Below are positions 19,171 through 29,333 of a stretch of DNA of 64,000 nucleotides, one piece after another. The stretch's first letter is position 1; each line of letters begins with the position of its first letter. The notes beneath the pieces were generated by a model. It searched no databases. It saw only the letters and a list, made by a program, of their open reading frames with translations, and was not told the origin of the DNA. Source of the DNA: Rhizobium sp. G21 (GTDB taxonomy: Bacteria > Pseudomonadota > Alphaproteobacteria > Rhizobiales > Rhizobiaceae); NCBI RefSeq assembly GCF_014158035.1, contig NZ_JACFXW010000001.1, positions 3,698,001-3,762,000 on the forward strand, written 5' to 3'. The translations under genes and the position numbers were made by a program.

Positions 19171-19763
19171 TTATTCCTGTTCGCCGGTCGTGCCGCCAGC
19201 CGGCGACGCGATGGTGGCGATCGTGAAGTCGCGGTCGGTGATCACGGGGGTCACGCCAGCCGGCAGCTTGATGTGCGAGATGTGGATGCCGTCGCCGATC
19301 TTGAGGCCTTCGAGGTCGGCCGTGATGAATTCCGGGATGGCGTCTGCCGGGCAATGGAACTCGACTTCGTGACGCACCACGTTCAGCACGCCGCCGATCT
19401 TGATGCCGGGGGACTTTTCTTCATTGATGAAGTGAACCGGGATCTCGACGGTGACCTGGGTGTTGCCGGACACGCGGAGGAAGTCGACATGCATGGTGAA
19501 GTCGCGGACCGGATCCAGCTGATAGTCCTTCGGCAGGACCGAGATCTTCTGGCCGTCGACGTCGATGGTGGCGACGGTGGTCATGAAACCGCCGGCGTGA
19601 ATCTTCAGCGTAACTTCCTTCACGGGGAGGGAAATCGACAGGGGGCCTGCTTGTCGCCATAGATGACGGCAGGGATGCGGCCGTTGCGGCGAAGTTCGCG
19701 GGAGGACCCCTTACCAACCCGTTCGCGCAGCTCGGCCTTGAGCTCGTAAGTTTCCTGGCTCAT
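19171..19763 (-). CDS. rplY: 50S ribosomal protein L25/general stress protein Ctc (single-base frameshift)
   Basis: 5S-rRNA-binding ribosomal protein of the long Ctc type (N-terminal L25 domain plus beta-rich C-terminal domain). The N-terminal domain begins [19 protein letters not shown] and reads to [10 protein letters not shown]. The rest ([18 protein letters not shown]... to GTTGEQE) is in another frame because one C is missing at the run 19641-19645 (GGGGG on the plus strand). Corrected length is 197 residues. It is followed 157 bp later by pth on the same strand, probably one transcript. Confidence 0.93.
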
Positions 19764-20009
19764 GGCTATTCCTTTCAAGTTTGCGGAGTGTCCCGGGCGG
19801 CGCGGACGCCGACCCAAAACGACATATCTTTGTGGATACGCCTCCGCCGTGCCTCCAAGGGTGTCCCGGCGGATGCGGGCCTATAACAAAACAGTCCCTG
19901 GAATGCAAGTCGCGGGCATGGCGGGAAAGATGCGCCCGCCGCAATTGACCCGCAGGACAGGCCGGGGCAATCTCCGGCCATTCGAATCCGACTTCATACG
20001 GAGCCTGCC

Positions 20010-21470
20010 ATGATGCGCAAAGCGCTATTCGCCGCGACGGCTGCCGCCCTCGTTCTTTCGCCGGTCGCTTCGCGCGCGGCGGAAATCAACGAGGCCGGAG
20101 CGCAAAAACTGCTCGACAGTCTGACGTATTATCTGCCCAAGAACGTCAACGACAGCGGGTTCCTGCGCGTTATCCCCGGCTCGCAGCGCTATGAACTGCG
20201 CATGGACTTCAGCGCGCTCCTCAAGGATGTCGATCCCAAGACCTTCGCCATCGAGGGCTTGAAGCCCATTTCCTATTTCCTGACGCCGCAGGACGACGGG
20301 ATGTGGAAGGCGGAGCTCAGCGACCGGCTCGACGTTTCGGGCAGCTTCACCGCCGACGGCAAGCCGTCCACCTTCGTCTACAAAATCGAGAAGATGACCG
20401 GCGACGCGCTGTATGATCCGGCCATCTCTTTCTTCCGAACCAGCAATTCAGCTTACGAGAATGTCGCCATCACCACCCAGACCGGGGCCGAAATGGTGGA
20501 TATCGCGGTCGCCAAGGCCTCGCAGGACATGCGCCTCGAAAACGTGACCGACGGCCGCGGCGACCTCGTCAGCAATTTCGGCTTGAGCGGGCTGAGCGAA
20601 ACGATCAACAGCCCGGGCCAGGCGGGGCAGGTGCGCATCGACGCGGCGTCCATGGATGGACGGGTGCAGTTGGACAAGGCCGGCCTCGCGCCGCTGCGCG
20701 ATCTCGTCGTCTTCGTGCTCGATCTGATAAAGTCCGGACAGCAGAATCTGACGGCGGAGCAAAACACCAGGCTGAAGGCGCTGATCCGGGCCAATGTGCC
20801 GCTGGTCGACAATCTGGTCGAGGACATCCACATCCGCGACGTCAAGGTCAATGCGTCCAACATGACCTTCTCCGCCGCGGATATCGGCTACAAGCTCGCC
20901 TTCAACGGCTTGAAGCCCGACAGCCGCTTCGAATTCGAGGTGAGCGCGACCGATCCGACGGCGCCGGCCGGACTTCTTCCGCCCGGCACGGAGGGGGCGT
21001 TGCCGAAATCGCTGAGCTTCGGCATGGCGATGCGCTCTCTCAATCTGGAAGGCATGATGACCTATCTCGCCGATCACGCCGACTTCACCAAGGATCAGCC
21101 GCTGACGCCGCAGCAATCCGAGGAACTCGGCAAGATTGTGCTGCCCGACGGCAAGATGAATTTCGAATTCACCAATGTCGCCGCCAAATCCGACGTCTAC
21201 GACATCGCGCTCACCGGCACGATGCAGGTCGATCAGGCCCAGAGCGACAAACCGAACATGAATGTCGACATCGTCGCGCGCGATTTCGACAAGACCGTCA
21301 AGTTTCTGCAGGACAATGCCGCCACGGCGCCGGAATTCGGCCAAGGCGCCTTCATGGCGCTGATGATGAAGGGCTTCGGACGCGAACAGCCGGACGGCTC
21401 CATTCTCTGGAACGTCAAGATGGGCGCCGACGGGGAGGTCTTCATCAACGGCCAGGCGATGAAGATGTAA
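20010..21470 (+). CDS. Periplasmic protein of unknown function
   Basis: 486-residue exported protein. A clear signal peptide (MMRKALFAATAAALVLSP..., likely cleaved after SRA) is followed by a long beta-rich region with repeated amphipathic strands (YELRMDFSALLKDV, MNFEFTNVAAKSDVYDIAL, LWNVKMGADGEVFINGQ). It has the look of large periplasmic DUF-type proteins found in rhizobia; I cannot name the family. No catalytic motif is visible. GGAG lies seven bases before the ATG. It is divergent from rplY and monocistronic. Confidence 0.7.
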   Translation: MMRKALFAATAAALVLSPVASRAAEINEAGAQKLLDSLTYYLPKNVNDSGFLRVIPGSQRYELRMDFSALLKDVDPKTFAIEGLKPISYFLTPQDDGMWKAELSDRLDVSGSFTADGKPSTFVYKIEKMTGDALYDPAISFFRTSNSAYENVAITTQTGAEMVDIAVAKASQDMRLENVTDGRGDLVSNFGLSGLSETINSPGQAGQVRIDAASMDGRVQLDKAGLAPLRDLVVFVLDLIKSGQQNLTAEQNTRLKALIRANVPLVDNLVEDIHIRDVKVNASNMTFSAADIGYKLAFNGLKPDSRFEFEVSATDPTAPAGLLPPGTEGALPKSLSFGMAMRSLNLEGMMTYLADHADFTKDQPLTPQQSEELGKIVLPDGKMNFEFTNVAAKSDVYDIALTGTMQVDQAQSDKPNMNVDIVARDFDKTVKFLQDNAATAPEFGQGAFMALMMKGFGREQPDGSILWNVKMGADGEVFINGQAMKM

Positions 21471-21653
21471 GCCAGGCGCGGCGCGCAAGCGTCGCACAAT
21501 TGCGACAGGCCGGCAGGGCAGGGGCGAATGCGTCACATTTTCCTTATGTATGCCGGCCTTTTCATGCTAGCTCTATGAGTGGAATGCCGGGAGAATGACG
21601 AACGCGCACACAGCGCCGGATGTAGACACGGGCAGACGCTTTGGGAGGAGCTC

Positions 21654-22619
21654 ATGCTTGGATCGAACCAGCACGCGGATAAAGTCTATCAACTGACCCA
21701 GGAAAAGTCGGCCGGCGCCAGTTCGCCGATCGCGGCGTCCTGGCGGCGATGTCTGACGCGATACGGGCTGACGCCCGAGGAGAAACGCGATCCCCACAGA
21801 CTGACGGAGGCCGAATTCCAGGAGGTCCTCGGGCAATCCGGCCATGTGGTCGAGGAAGCCTCGGGCGAACTCGACTGGCTGTTCGGCATGGTCGGCCGGG
21901 CCGGCTGCTGCATCGTCATCACCGACAGCAACGGCGTGGTGCTCGACCGTCGCGGCGTCAGCGGCGAGGATAAGGAATTCCGCGATCTCGGACTGTGGAC
22001 CGGCGCCTTGTGGAGCGAGGCGAGCGTCGGCACCAACGGCATCGGCACCGCGCTCGCCGACGGGCGGATGGTCACCGTGTTCCGCGACCAGCATTTCCTG
22101 TCGTCCAATATCGGCCTGTCCTGCGCCTCCGCGCCGGTTCGCGACCATGTCGGCCGCATCGTCGCGGCGATCGACATTTCCACCGCCCGGCGCGACGCCT
22201 CCGAAATGATCATGCCGGTGCTGGCGCAGGCGGCGAGGGACACCGCCGGCCGCATCGAAGTCAATCTGTTTCGTCGCGCCTACAGCCGCGCGCGGATAGT
22301 CCTGCTCGACAGCCAGTCGCATTCCGGATCGGCTCTGCTCGCGGTCGATCGCGACGACATGGTGCTGGGCGCGACGCGCGCGGCGCGACTGGCGCTCAAG
22401 ATCGACGATGCGATGATCCAGAGCGGCATTCCGGCCTCCGATATTCTCAGCGAAAGTTGTGACGACAGGAGCGCCGATCTCCTCGCGGCCGAACGGGCTG
22501 CGTTGCGGCGAGCATTGGCGCGCAACAACGGCAATGTGTCGTTGACCGCGCAGATGCTCGGCATCAGCCGCGCGACATTGCACAGGAAGATCAACAAGTT
22601 GAATTTGCACGGGGAGTGA
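21654..22619 (+). CDS. GAF-Fis transcriptional regulator lacking a sigma-54 AAA+ domain
   Basis: 321-residue regulator resembling acetoin/glycerol-type activators (AcoR). An N-terminal helical segment with IAASWRRCLTRYGL is followed by a GAF sensor (GCCIVITDSNGVVLDRRG...SVGTNGIGTAL...RIVAAIDIS). A linker leads to a C-terminal Fis-type helix-turn-helix (ALARNNGNVSLTAQMLGISRATLHRKI). The AAA+ ATPase normally between them (GESGTGKE, GAFTGA) is absent, so it should not drive sigma-54 open-complex formation. A ribosome site GGGAGGAG before ATG 21654 fixes the start; an open frame extends to 21579. Ligand and targets unknown. Confidence 0.85.
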   Translation: MLGSNQHADKVYQLTQEKSAGASSPIAASWRRCLTRYGLTPEEKRDPHRLTEAEFQEVLGQSGHVVEEASGELDWLFGMVGRAGCCIVITDSNGVVLDRRGVSGEDKEFRDLGLWTGALWSEASVGTNGIGTALADGRMVTVFRDQHFLSSNIGLSCASAPVRDHVGRIVAAIDISTARRDASEMIMPVLAQAARDTAGRIEVNLFRRAYSRARIVLLDSQSHSGSALLAVDRDDMVLGATRAARLALKIDDAMIQSGIPASDILSESCDDRSADLLAAERAALRRALARNNGNVSLTAQMLGISRATLHRKINKLNLHGE

Positions 22620-22636
22620 GGCGCGTCTCTCCGGCC

Positions 22637-22667
22637 GAAGACCGCCTCTGTAAACCGAGGCGTCTTC
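22637..22667 (+). terminator. Hairpin after the GAF-Fis gene (possible terminator)
   Basis: Inverted repeat GAAGACCGCCTC / GAGGCGTCTTC with an 8-nt loop and one bulged base, 18 bp after the stop. No T-run follows, so termination is uncertain. Confidence 0.4.
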
Positions 22668-22825
22668 TACCTAGGATTTTAATCAAAGTTCGCCGATGGA
22701 CGCGTGGAGCCTGCGTTTCAGCGCCTCCAAGCGGGTACTGCCCTTTAGCGTTGCAGAAGAGAGAACCCTAATTAAGCCAGTATTAAACCACCCGTGATAG
22801 ATGCTTGATGCTAGCGGGGGAGTCG

Positions 22826-24783
22826 ATGCTGCTGATCGTCAGAAAATTCTTTTCCATTCCGGCGGATAAGCCCGAACTCGCGCTTGCCCAATTCTCCGCT
22901 TTCCAGCGCCAGGTGCCCCTGATGTATCTGATGCTGGTGGCCAATACGGTCGCTCTTTCCCTCACGCATGCCGGCTTAGCGCCATGGCAATTGACCGTCG
23001 GAGCGCCGAGCATTCTCTATCTTCTCTGCGGCTACCGGCTGGTCGGCTGGGTCGTCAGGCGCAAGCAGGTGGTCACGGCCGAGGCGGCCATCGCCAGGCT
23101 CCGCGGCACGTTGCGCTTCACTGTCGTGCTCGGCGTCGGCTTCACCGCCTGGGCCTTCTCGCTCTACGGCTATGGCGGCGACCTCGAAAAGGGCCATGTC
23201 GCTTTCTACATGGCGATCACGATCATCGGCTGCATCTTCTGCCTGATGCATCTGCGCGCGTCCGCGGTGCTGCTGGTGTTCATCGTGCTCGGCCCCTATG
23301 TGGTGTTCTTCGCCTCGACCGGGGTGGAAGTCTTCCAGATGATCGCGGTGAACGTGCTGCTCGTATCGGCCGCGCTTCTGTTCATCCTGCAGATCTATTA
23401 CACCGATTTCGCCAATCTCATCGCCTCGCGCAAGGAGATCCAGGCGCAGCAGCAGGAAGCGCAGCGGCTGTCCGAGGAGAATCTGCGGCTCGCCAATCTC
23501 GACAGTCTGACCGGCCTGCACAATCGCCGCTGGTTCGTGACTGCGCTCGAGCGGCGACTGGCCGCGGCGGAGAGCGCCTCCGAACGGCTCGCCATCGGCA
23601 TGATCGATCTCGACGGCTTCAAGCCGGTCAACGACGCCTATGGCCATGGGGTCGGCGACAAGGTTCTGATCGAGATCGGAAGGAGACTGTCCCTCGCCGC
23701 TGAGCGGGAAGGGTTGAAATCGCCCGCCTCGGCGGCGACGAATTCGGCTTCATCCTGCACAATCCCGCCTCCGACGAGGCCGCGGTCGACGCAGCGGCGC
23801 GTCTGATCGCCGATGTGAAACAGCCTCTCGACCTGCCGGAACTGACCGTGCGCGTCGGCGGATCGAGCGGCGTGACCATTTTCCCCGACCATTGCCGTTC
23901 CGCGGAAGAGGCCTTCGAGCACGCCGATTACGCGCTCTATCACGCCAAGCTGACCCGGCGCGGCGCGGTCATTCTGTTCACGCAGGCGCTCGCCACCGAG
24001 ATCGCCTATCGCAGTCTGGTCGAGCAGGAAATCAAGCGGGCCGATCTCGATCGGGAGTTCCACCTCGCATTTCAACCGCTCTGGTGCGAAAGCGGACGCC
24101 GGACCTACGGTTTCGAGGTTCTGGCGCGTTGGGATTCACCGGTGTTGGGTCCTGTGCGGCCAGACGTCTTCATTCCCGTGGCCGAACGCTGCGGCATGAT
24201 CGGCGCGCTGACGCTGTCGATCTTCTCGCGGGCGCTGAAAGCGGCGAGCGCATGGCCCGACGACGTGCTCCTGTCCTTTAACCTCTCGATCAAGGATATC
24301 GAGGCGCCCCAGATTCTCGAAGGGCTCCTCGAGATTCTGGCGCGGAGCGGCTTTGATCCGCACCGGCTGGTTTTCGAACTCACGGAAACGGCGGTCATGC
24401 AGAAGTTGCAGATCGCCGCCGGCAATATTCGCCGTCTCCGCGACCTCGGCATCGGCGTGGCGCTCGATGATTTCGGCGTCGGCCAGTCCAATCTGGGTCA
24501 GATCCACCGCCTGCCGGTAAGCGCGCTCAAGATCGACCGGAGCTTCATCGCCGACATTTGCGAAAGCACGGTCAGCTGCAACATCATCCGAACCCTCAAC
24601 GACCTCGCGCGCAACCTGGATTGCGCCTGCATCATCGAAGGCGTTGAAACACAAGAGCAAGCGGCGGTGTTGAAGGCGCTGGGCCTCACCTTGTTCCAAG
24701 GCTATTTCTTTGGTCGACCGATGAGCGAGGCGGCCGCGCTCGACCGTCTTCAATCGGAATACGCCTCGTCGCACGCGGCCTGA
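22826..24783 (+). CDS. Membrane GGDEF-EAL cyclic-di-GMP enzyme (single-base frameshift)
   Basis: 652 residues after correction. About six membrane helices (20-205), a short coiled coil (EIQAQQQEAQRLSEENL), a diguanylate-cyclase domain (LDSLTGLHNRRWF, IDLDGFKPVNDAYGH, then GGDEF) and a C-terminal phosphodiesterase domain. The GGDEF motif itself lies just after the break: one G is missing at 23713-23715, between REG and VEIARLGGDEFGF. In the EAL domain the signature reads FEVLARW, with FNLSIKD, FELTETAV, LDDFGVGQSN, LKIDRSFI, EGVET and QGYFFGRP all present, so it should hydrolyse c-di-GMP; the cyclase site also looks intact. Starts at 22808 (ATG) and 22826 (ATG after GGGGGAG) are possible. Confidence 0.9.
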
Positions 24784-24818
24784 GACGCAACCTGCGAACT
24801 TACGGAACGGTCGTTCAG

Positions 24819-24892
24819 AAAAAAAAGGCCGCCGGAGTGTCAGGAGATGGGGTTATCTCTTTGTCCGGGCAAGTGGATCTCCTGGCGGCCTT
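24819..24892 (-). terminator. Two-tier intrinsic terminator downstream of the 24984-25832 gene
   Basis: Outer stem AAGGCCGC (24825-24832) with GCGGCCTT (24885-24892); inner stem CAGGAGAT (24841-24848) with ATCTCCTG (24877-24884). On the minus strand it ends in eight T. It lies about 90 bp beyond the minus-strand stop at 24984 and converges with the GGDEF-EAL gene. Confidence 0.8.
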
Positions 24893-24983
24893 GAGTCCGA
24901 AGTCCTAAACGCGTCGGTTGCAGTGGTCAAGAATAACGGCCTTATCATTTTTGGGGGTATTTTCGACGCCGACGCCTGGTATG

Positions 24984-25832
24984 TCAGAGGCTTGCTTCGC
25001 AGGCTTCGTCGATCACCGCGAGCTTGACGGCTTGGCCGAGAAGATAATCCCGGATGAATTTCTGTCCGACCCACAGGGGAGACTTTCCGGGCTGGCCCGT
25101 CCATCCCATCGCGCCATGGGCCTCCGCCTCCCGAAGCTTCCTCGACAGATGCGGCCGGGATATCGCCAGCCGGGTCGCGAGCTCGGACGTCGGAATGAAG
25201 CCGCAGATCAGCCTGTCCGGCTGTTCCGGATCGGGGCTCCATGTCTGGGCGAGGATATCCATGAGATGCGCGCCGGCGTCGAGCCAGTTCAGGAGCGCGA
25301 AATCCCTGCCGATCGCCTCGAAGCCCCGTCGCTGCGCGAGCCCGCGCGCAAGCATGGGCTGTATGCGCGGCAGGGCGGCGGGATCCGACATCAGGCGTCG
25401 CACGCGTCCGCCGGGCGAAATCCGATCCAGCGTGCCGAGATGCACGAGCAGCCAGAGCTGGTAGATTTGGAAGACGGACTGCACCGGCTTCAGCGGCTTG
25501 CGGCGCCGGTCCTGCCAGCTGTCCGCCGTCTCCAGATAGCCGTAGTTCACCAGTTCCTTGCAATAAGCGTCGGCCGTGTTGCGGCTGGCGATGCCGAGAT
25601 CGGCCACGGTTTCGGTGAAGGTCGTGATGTTCAGGCCAGGCGCGTCCGGATCCCGCATCTGCTCGAAATAGAGAGCCAGGCCGATATGGCTCATCAACCA
25701 GCGCTGCTGGTTGGTGAAAGCGCTGGATAGTCGGGCTTCGGAATTCGACGCCTCGATCAGCTGTCGCGATTGATCCCTGATCAGATCTGCGAACCGGGCG
25801 TGGCCGATAATGACTTCATGTGTAAGCGCCAA
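24984..25832 (-). CDS. Unknown protein with winged-helix-like segments (possible regulator)
   Basis: 282-residue soluble protein I cannot assign to a named family. Two regions look like DNA-binding folds: residues 40-100 (QRWLMSHIGLALYFEQ...FTETVADLGIASRNTADAYCKELVNYGYLE) fit a MarR-like winged helix, and residues 213-240 (PTSELATRLAISRPHLSRKLREAEAHG) fit a helix-turn-helix with recognition helix. No ligand domain is apparent between them. It lies 65 bp upstream of a shared intergenic gap with prs on the same strand. A transcription-regulator role is inference only. Confidence 0.65.
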   Translation of the reverse strand: MALTHEVIIGHARFADLIRDQSRQLIEASNSEARLSSAFTNQQRWLMSHIGLALYFEQMRDPDAPGLNITTFTETVADLGIASRNTADAYCKELVNYGYLETADSWQDRRRKPLKPVQSVFQIYQLWLLVHLGTLDRISPGGRVRRLMSDPAALPRIQPMLARGLAQRRGFEAIGRDFALLNWLDAGAHLMDILAQTWSPDPEQPDRLICGFIPTSELATRLAISRPHLSRKLREAEAHGAMGWTGQPGKSPLWVGQKFIRDYLLGQAVKLAVIDEACEASL

Positions 25833-25897
25833 GTCGCATTCCGCCTCCTACGGAAGTTCCGGCGGCGGTTACACGATAATGGCGCCGCGCCCGTTTC

Positions 25898-26833
25898 TCA
25901 ATCGAACAAGCTCGACACGGACTCTTCGAGCGCGGTGCGGTGGATCGCCTCGCCCATCAAGGGCGCAGTCGAAAGCACGCGGATATTGGCCGCCTGCAGC
26001 ACCGCGGTGGTCGGCTGAATGGAATCGGTGATCACCAGTTCCTTGAGCTTCGACGCCACCACACGATTGACGGCGCCGCCCGAAAGCACGCCATGCGTAA
26101 TATATGCCGTCACGCTGGTCGCGCCCTGGTTCAACAGCGCTTCGGCTGCATTGCAGAGCGTGCCGCCGGAATCGACGATGTCGTCGATCAACAGGCAGTC
26201 CTTGCCGGCCACGTCGCCGACCACGTTCATCACTTCGGATTCGCCGGCCCGTTCGCGACGCTTGTCGACGATGGCCAGATTACGGTCCGACAAGCGCTTG
26301 GCGAGCGAGCGGGCGCGCACCACGCCGCCGACGTCGGGCGAGACCACCACGACATTGTCGAGATCGTAGTGGGACTTCACGTCGCGCGCAAGAACCGGCA
26401 CGGCAAAGAGATTGTCGGTCGGAATATCGAAGAAACCCTGGATCTGGCCGGCATGGAGATCGAGCGTCAGCACGCGGTCTGCGCCGGCTTCGGTGATCAG
26501 GTTGGCGACCAACTTGGCGGAGATGGGCGTGCGCGGACCGGATTTGCGATCCTGGCGGGCATAGCCGAAATAAGGAAGGACAGCGGTGATGCGGCGGGCC
26601 GACGATCGACGGAACGCGTCGATCATGATCAGCAGCTCCATCAGATTGTCATTGACCGGATAGGAGGTCGACTGGACGACGAAGATGTCTTCGCCGCGGA
26701 CATTTTCCTGGATCTCGACGAAGATTTCCTGGTCGGCAAATCTCCGGACGCTTGCCTTGCCGAGTGGAACCTTCAAATAGGAACAGATCGACTCGGCCAG
26801 TTGCCGGTTGGAATTGCCCGAAAAAACCTTCAT
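25898..26833 (-). CDS. prs: Ribose-phosphate pyrophosphokinase
   Basis: 311-residue PRPP synthetase, feeding nucleotide, histidine and NAD synthesis. N-terminal [20 protein letters not shown]-binding [13 protein letters not shown], the cation site [14 protein letters not shown], the flexible [12 protein letters not shown] and the PRPP-binding [13 protein letters not shown] are all intact. Length is normal for the class I enzyme. It is monocistronic or followed at 65 bp by the unknown HTH-like gene. Its product is the substrate of apt at 7.8 kb, though the two genes are not linked in an operon. Confidence 0.97.
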   Translation of the reverse strand: MKVFSGNSNRQLAESICSYLKVPLGKASVRRFADQEIFVEIQENVRGEDIFVVQSTSYPVNDNLMELLIMIDAFRRSSARRITAVLPYFGYARQDRKSGPRTPISAKLVANLITEAGADRVLTLDLHAGQIQGFFDIPTDNLFAVPVLARDVKSHYDLDNVVVVSPDVGGVVRARSLAKRLSDRNLAIVDKRRERAGESEVMNVVGDVAGKDCLLIDDIVDSGGTLCNAAEALLNQGATSVTAYITHGVLSGGAVNRVVASKLKELVITDSIQPTTAVLQAANIRVLSTAPLMGEAIHRTALEESVSSLFD

Positions 26834-26998
26834 GACCTGCCGCCTGTTTTCATGCCGGATGCCGGCTTAATAACCGGCTTTGCCGTGAATGCAAGGGGAT
26901 TCCGACGAATCCCCCGCTGTTTTGCAACGCGGTAAACCGGCGCCGATTGTTTGCGAGCCGGTCTCCGACCCATCTCGCGGATGTGGTCTTGCAGCGGG

Positions 26999-28734
26999 TC
27001 AGTCGGCGGAAGCCTGGGCCGACGCGTCGGGCGAGCAGGCGGTGAAGCGGGTGTCGCAGAGCGCGCCGAGGCCGCGGCAATGCTTGAGCGCGGTGCGGAT
27101 AGCCACCCTTTTGTTTTCATGGACGAAATAGGCAAAGTTGTCGCCTGCGGGCGCTTCGCCCTGGAAGCGCGCGACGCTGAAGCAGGCGTTGGAGAAGGTC
27201 AGGAGCGGCTCGCAGCGGAACCGGGACTGGCTCGTGCATTTGCTCGCCGCCGCCTGCCGCGCTTCGCCTTCGCCCTGTTGGTTCTGCACCGAGTAGATAA
27301 CGCCGGCCTGATCGATGGAGGCGGCGCCCCAGATGCCGGTCGACCCCGGGATCGGCGTTTCGGGCGCGCTCGCCGCCTCGCCGCCGGCCTGCGGCGTCTT
27401 GAGAGAGGCGATCTGGGTTTCGAGCGTGTCCTTGTCGGCCTTGAGCGCCGTCATGCTGTCATTGAGCTTGTTTAGCTGAGTCTGGAACAGATCCCGCTCC
27501 TCCCGCAGGCTGGCGACCTCCGCCTCGAGCTGCTGTTCACGCGCGGAGGGCGTCGCTGCCTGTGAGGCGTCGCTTTCGTCTTCGGCCGGCGGGGCGTTGC
27601 GGGCCGCGTTGAGATCGGATGTGAGCTGCGTCACCTTGTCGGCGAGTTGCTGTCGCTCGAGTTTGGCGGAAGCGGCGTCGGCGGCTACTTTCTGCAGGGC
27701 TTCGAGCTGCACCGTCAGCACCGAGATCTTGGCCTGCGCCTCACGCAACTGGTTGCTGCGCTCGAGCAGCGCGGCATTGGCTTTTTCGACGTCTTCGTCC
27801 GGCGCGGGGGCTTCGGCGCTCGGAGCGGGCGCTTGCGCCTTGAGGTCATCGAGCGCCTTCTGGGCGGCGGCGAGTTCTTCCCGCGCCTTGTCGCGTTCCT
27901 GCGCCGCCTGATCGGCGCGTTTCTGGAGATCGTCTATCTTGCCTTCGGCGATGACGGCGCTGTTGGCGTTGGTATTGCCGGCTGCGGCGCCGCTGTCACC
28001 GCTGGACAGCGCATAGCCGAGGCCGGCGCCGAGAAGAAGGAAAACACAGGCCGCGATCGCCGTCGGACGCCAGCGCGAGGGCTGATGGTCTTCCGGCTTG
28101 TCGCCGGCGAGGCGAGGACGGTCCTGGGACAGGCTGGGCGCGATCGTGGGCGCCTCGGAGACAACCTCTTCGTCTTTCGCGGCGCTGTCGATGATCTGGG
28201 CGTCATCCTTGCCGGGGGCCAGCGTGTCGGCGGCGGAAATCGGCGCGACGGCTGGCGTCTCGGCGTCCGGCGCGCCTGCAGCGGGGGCCGTTTCGGTTTC
28301 GCCTTTTCCGGATGTCGCATCGCCGTCGGCTTCGGCAGACGCTGCAAGTGGAACGAGGCCGATCGCCGCGAGGCCGTCGTCCTTGGTCTCCTCGTCATCG
28401 CTCTCGACGGCGTCCGCCACGGCCGGCGGCGCGTCCTTGCCGCCGGTCCAGATGACCGGCTGCACGAAAGCCGCCGCCGGCGCTTCGATTTCGAGGGCCG
28501 CGAAAGCGGGGATCCTGCGGGCGAGATCGGCGTCCAGGGTCAGCCGCGCCTGTCCTCGACGATCTCGGCGTCGCCGGGCAGGAAGTTGGCGGTCTTGCTC
28601 CAGCCTCGTTTCGACAGAAATCTCCCGGAGGCGACGTCGCGCAGCCTGAATCGGGTTTCGCCGTCCGGCGGGTCCTTGATGGTGATGGTGGCGACGCCGG
28701 TCTCGGCGTCCTGCTTGATGTCGATCTCCGCCAC
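26999..28734 (-). CDS. Membrane-anchored coiled-coil protein with C-terminal DUF4189 domain (single-base frameshift)
   Basis: 578 residues after correction. The N-terminal 65 residues (MAEIDIKQDAETGVATITIK...FLSKRGWSKTANFL) form a small beta-rich cytoplasmic domain; the rest is in another frame because one base is missing at about 28550-28556. Then an acidic Ala/Glu-rich linker, one membrane helix (AIAACVFLLLGAGLGYAL), about 200 residues of coiled coil (KIDDLQKRADQAAQERDKAREEL...), and a C-terminal domain with WGAASIDQAGVIYSV and conserved cysteines like DUF4189. Topology is probably N-in, with coiled coil and DUF4189 in the periplasm. Function unknown; an envelope scaffold is possible. Confidence 0.78.
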
Positions 28735-28877
28735 TGTCGGTCAACTCCTGGGGTGCAAAGGGGCCCTGTCTCACCCTGACTAGGGTTTTAGATGGGCGAG
28801 ATTTGGACGGAAAGAGGCATGAACCGAATTTTTTCCGGCCACTTGAATCGACCGTTTCACGCAACATATAAAGTTAC

Positions 28878-29333
28878 ATGAAAAGAGATTCGCGACTGTC
28901 CGGCGTGCTGCACGCCATTCTGCACATGGCTCAATCGGAGGCGCCCGTGACCTCGGAGCAGCTGGCCAAACATATGGACTCCAATCCGGTGGTGATCAGG
29001 CGGATCATGTCGGGCCTCAGGGAAGCCGGCTTCGTGACGTCCTCCAAGGGCCACGGCGGCGGCTGGGTCATGGCGCGACCGCTCGCCGAGATCAGCCTGC
29101 TCGATGTCTACCAAGCCATCGGCGCGCCTGCGCCGTTTGCGATCGGCAACCGCAACGAAAGCCCCGGTTGCCTGGTCGAACAGGCGGTCAACAGCGCTCT
29201 GGACGATGCGTTTCGGGAGGCCGAGGCGATCTTGGTCGCCCGACTGGGCGCGGTCACGTTGGCCCAGCTTTCCGAGGATTTCCATCGCCGCTTCCAGGCG
29301 CTCAAGAAGGATCATGTCCATGTCGCTTTATGA
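28878..29333 (+). CDS. Rrf2-family transcriptional regulator
   Basis: 151-residue winged-helix regulator. DNA-binding segment VTSEQLAKHMDSNPVVIRRIMSGLREAGFV and wing SSKGHGGGWVMARP are typical of the family. The region that carries three cysteines in Fe-S sensors such as IscR and NsrR here has one (SPGCLVE), so it resembles the YwnA-type thiol or signal sensor without a cluster. The last codons overlap the start of the thioredoxin-reductase-like gene by 14 bp, so it very likely regulates that operon. It is divergent from the DUF4189 gene. Confidence 0.9.
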   Translation: MKRDSRLSGVLHAILHMAQSEAPVTSEQLAKHMDSNPVVIRRIMSGLREAGFVTSSKGHGGGWVMARPLAEISLLDVYQAIGAPAPFAIGNRNESPGCLVEQAVNSALDDAFREAEAILVARLGAVTLAQLSEDFHRRFQALKKDHVHVAL

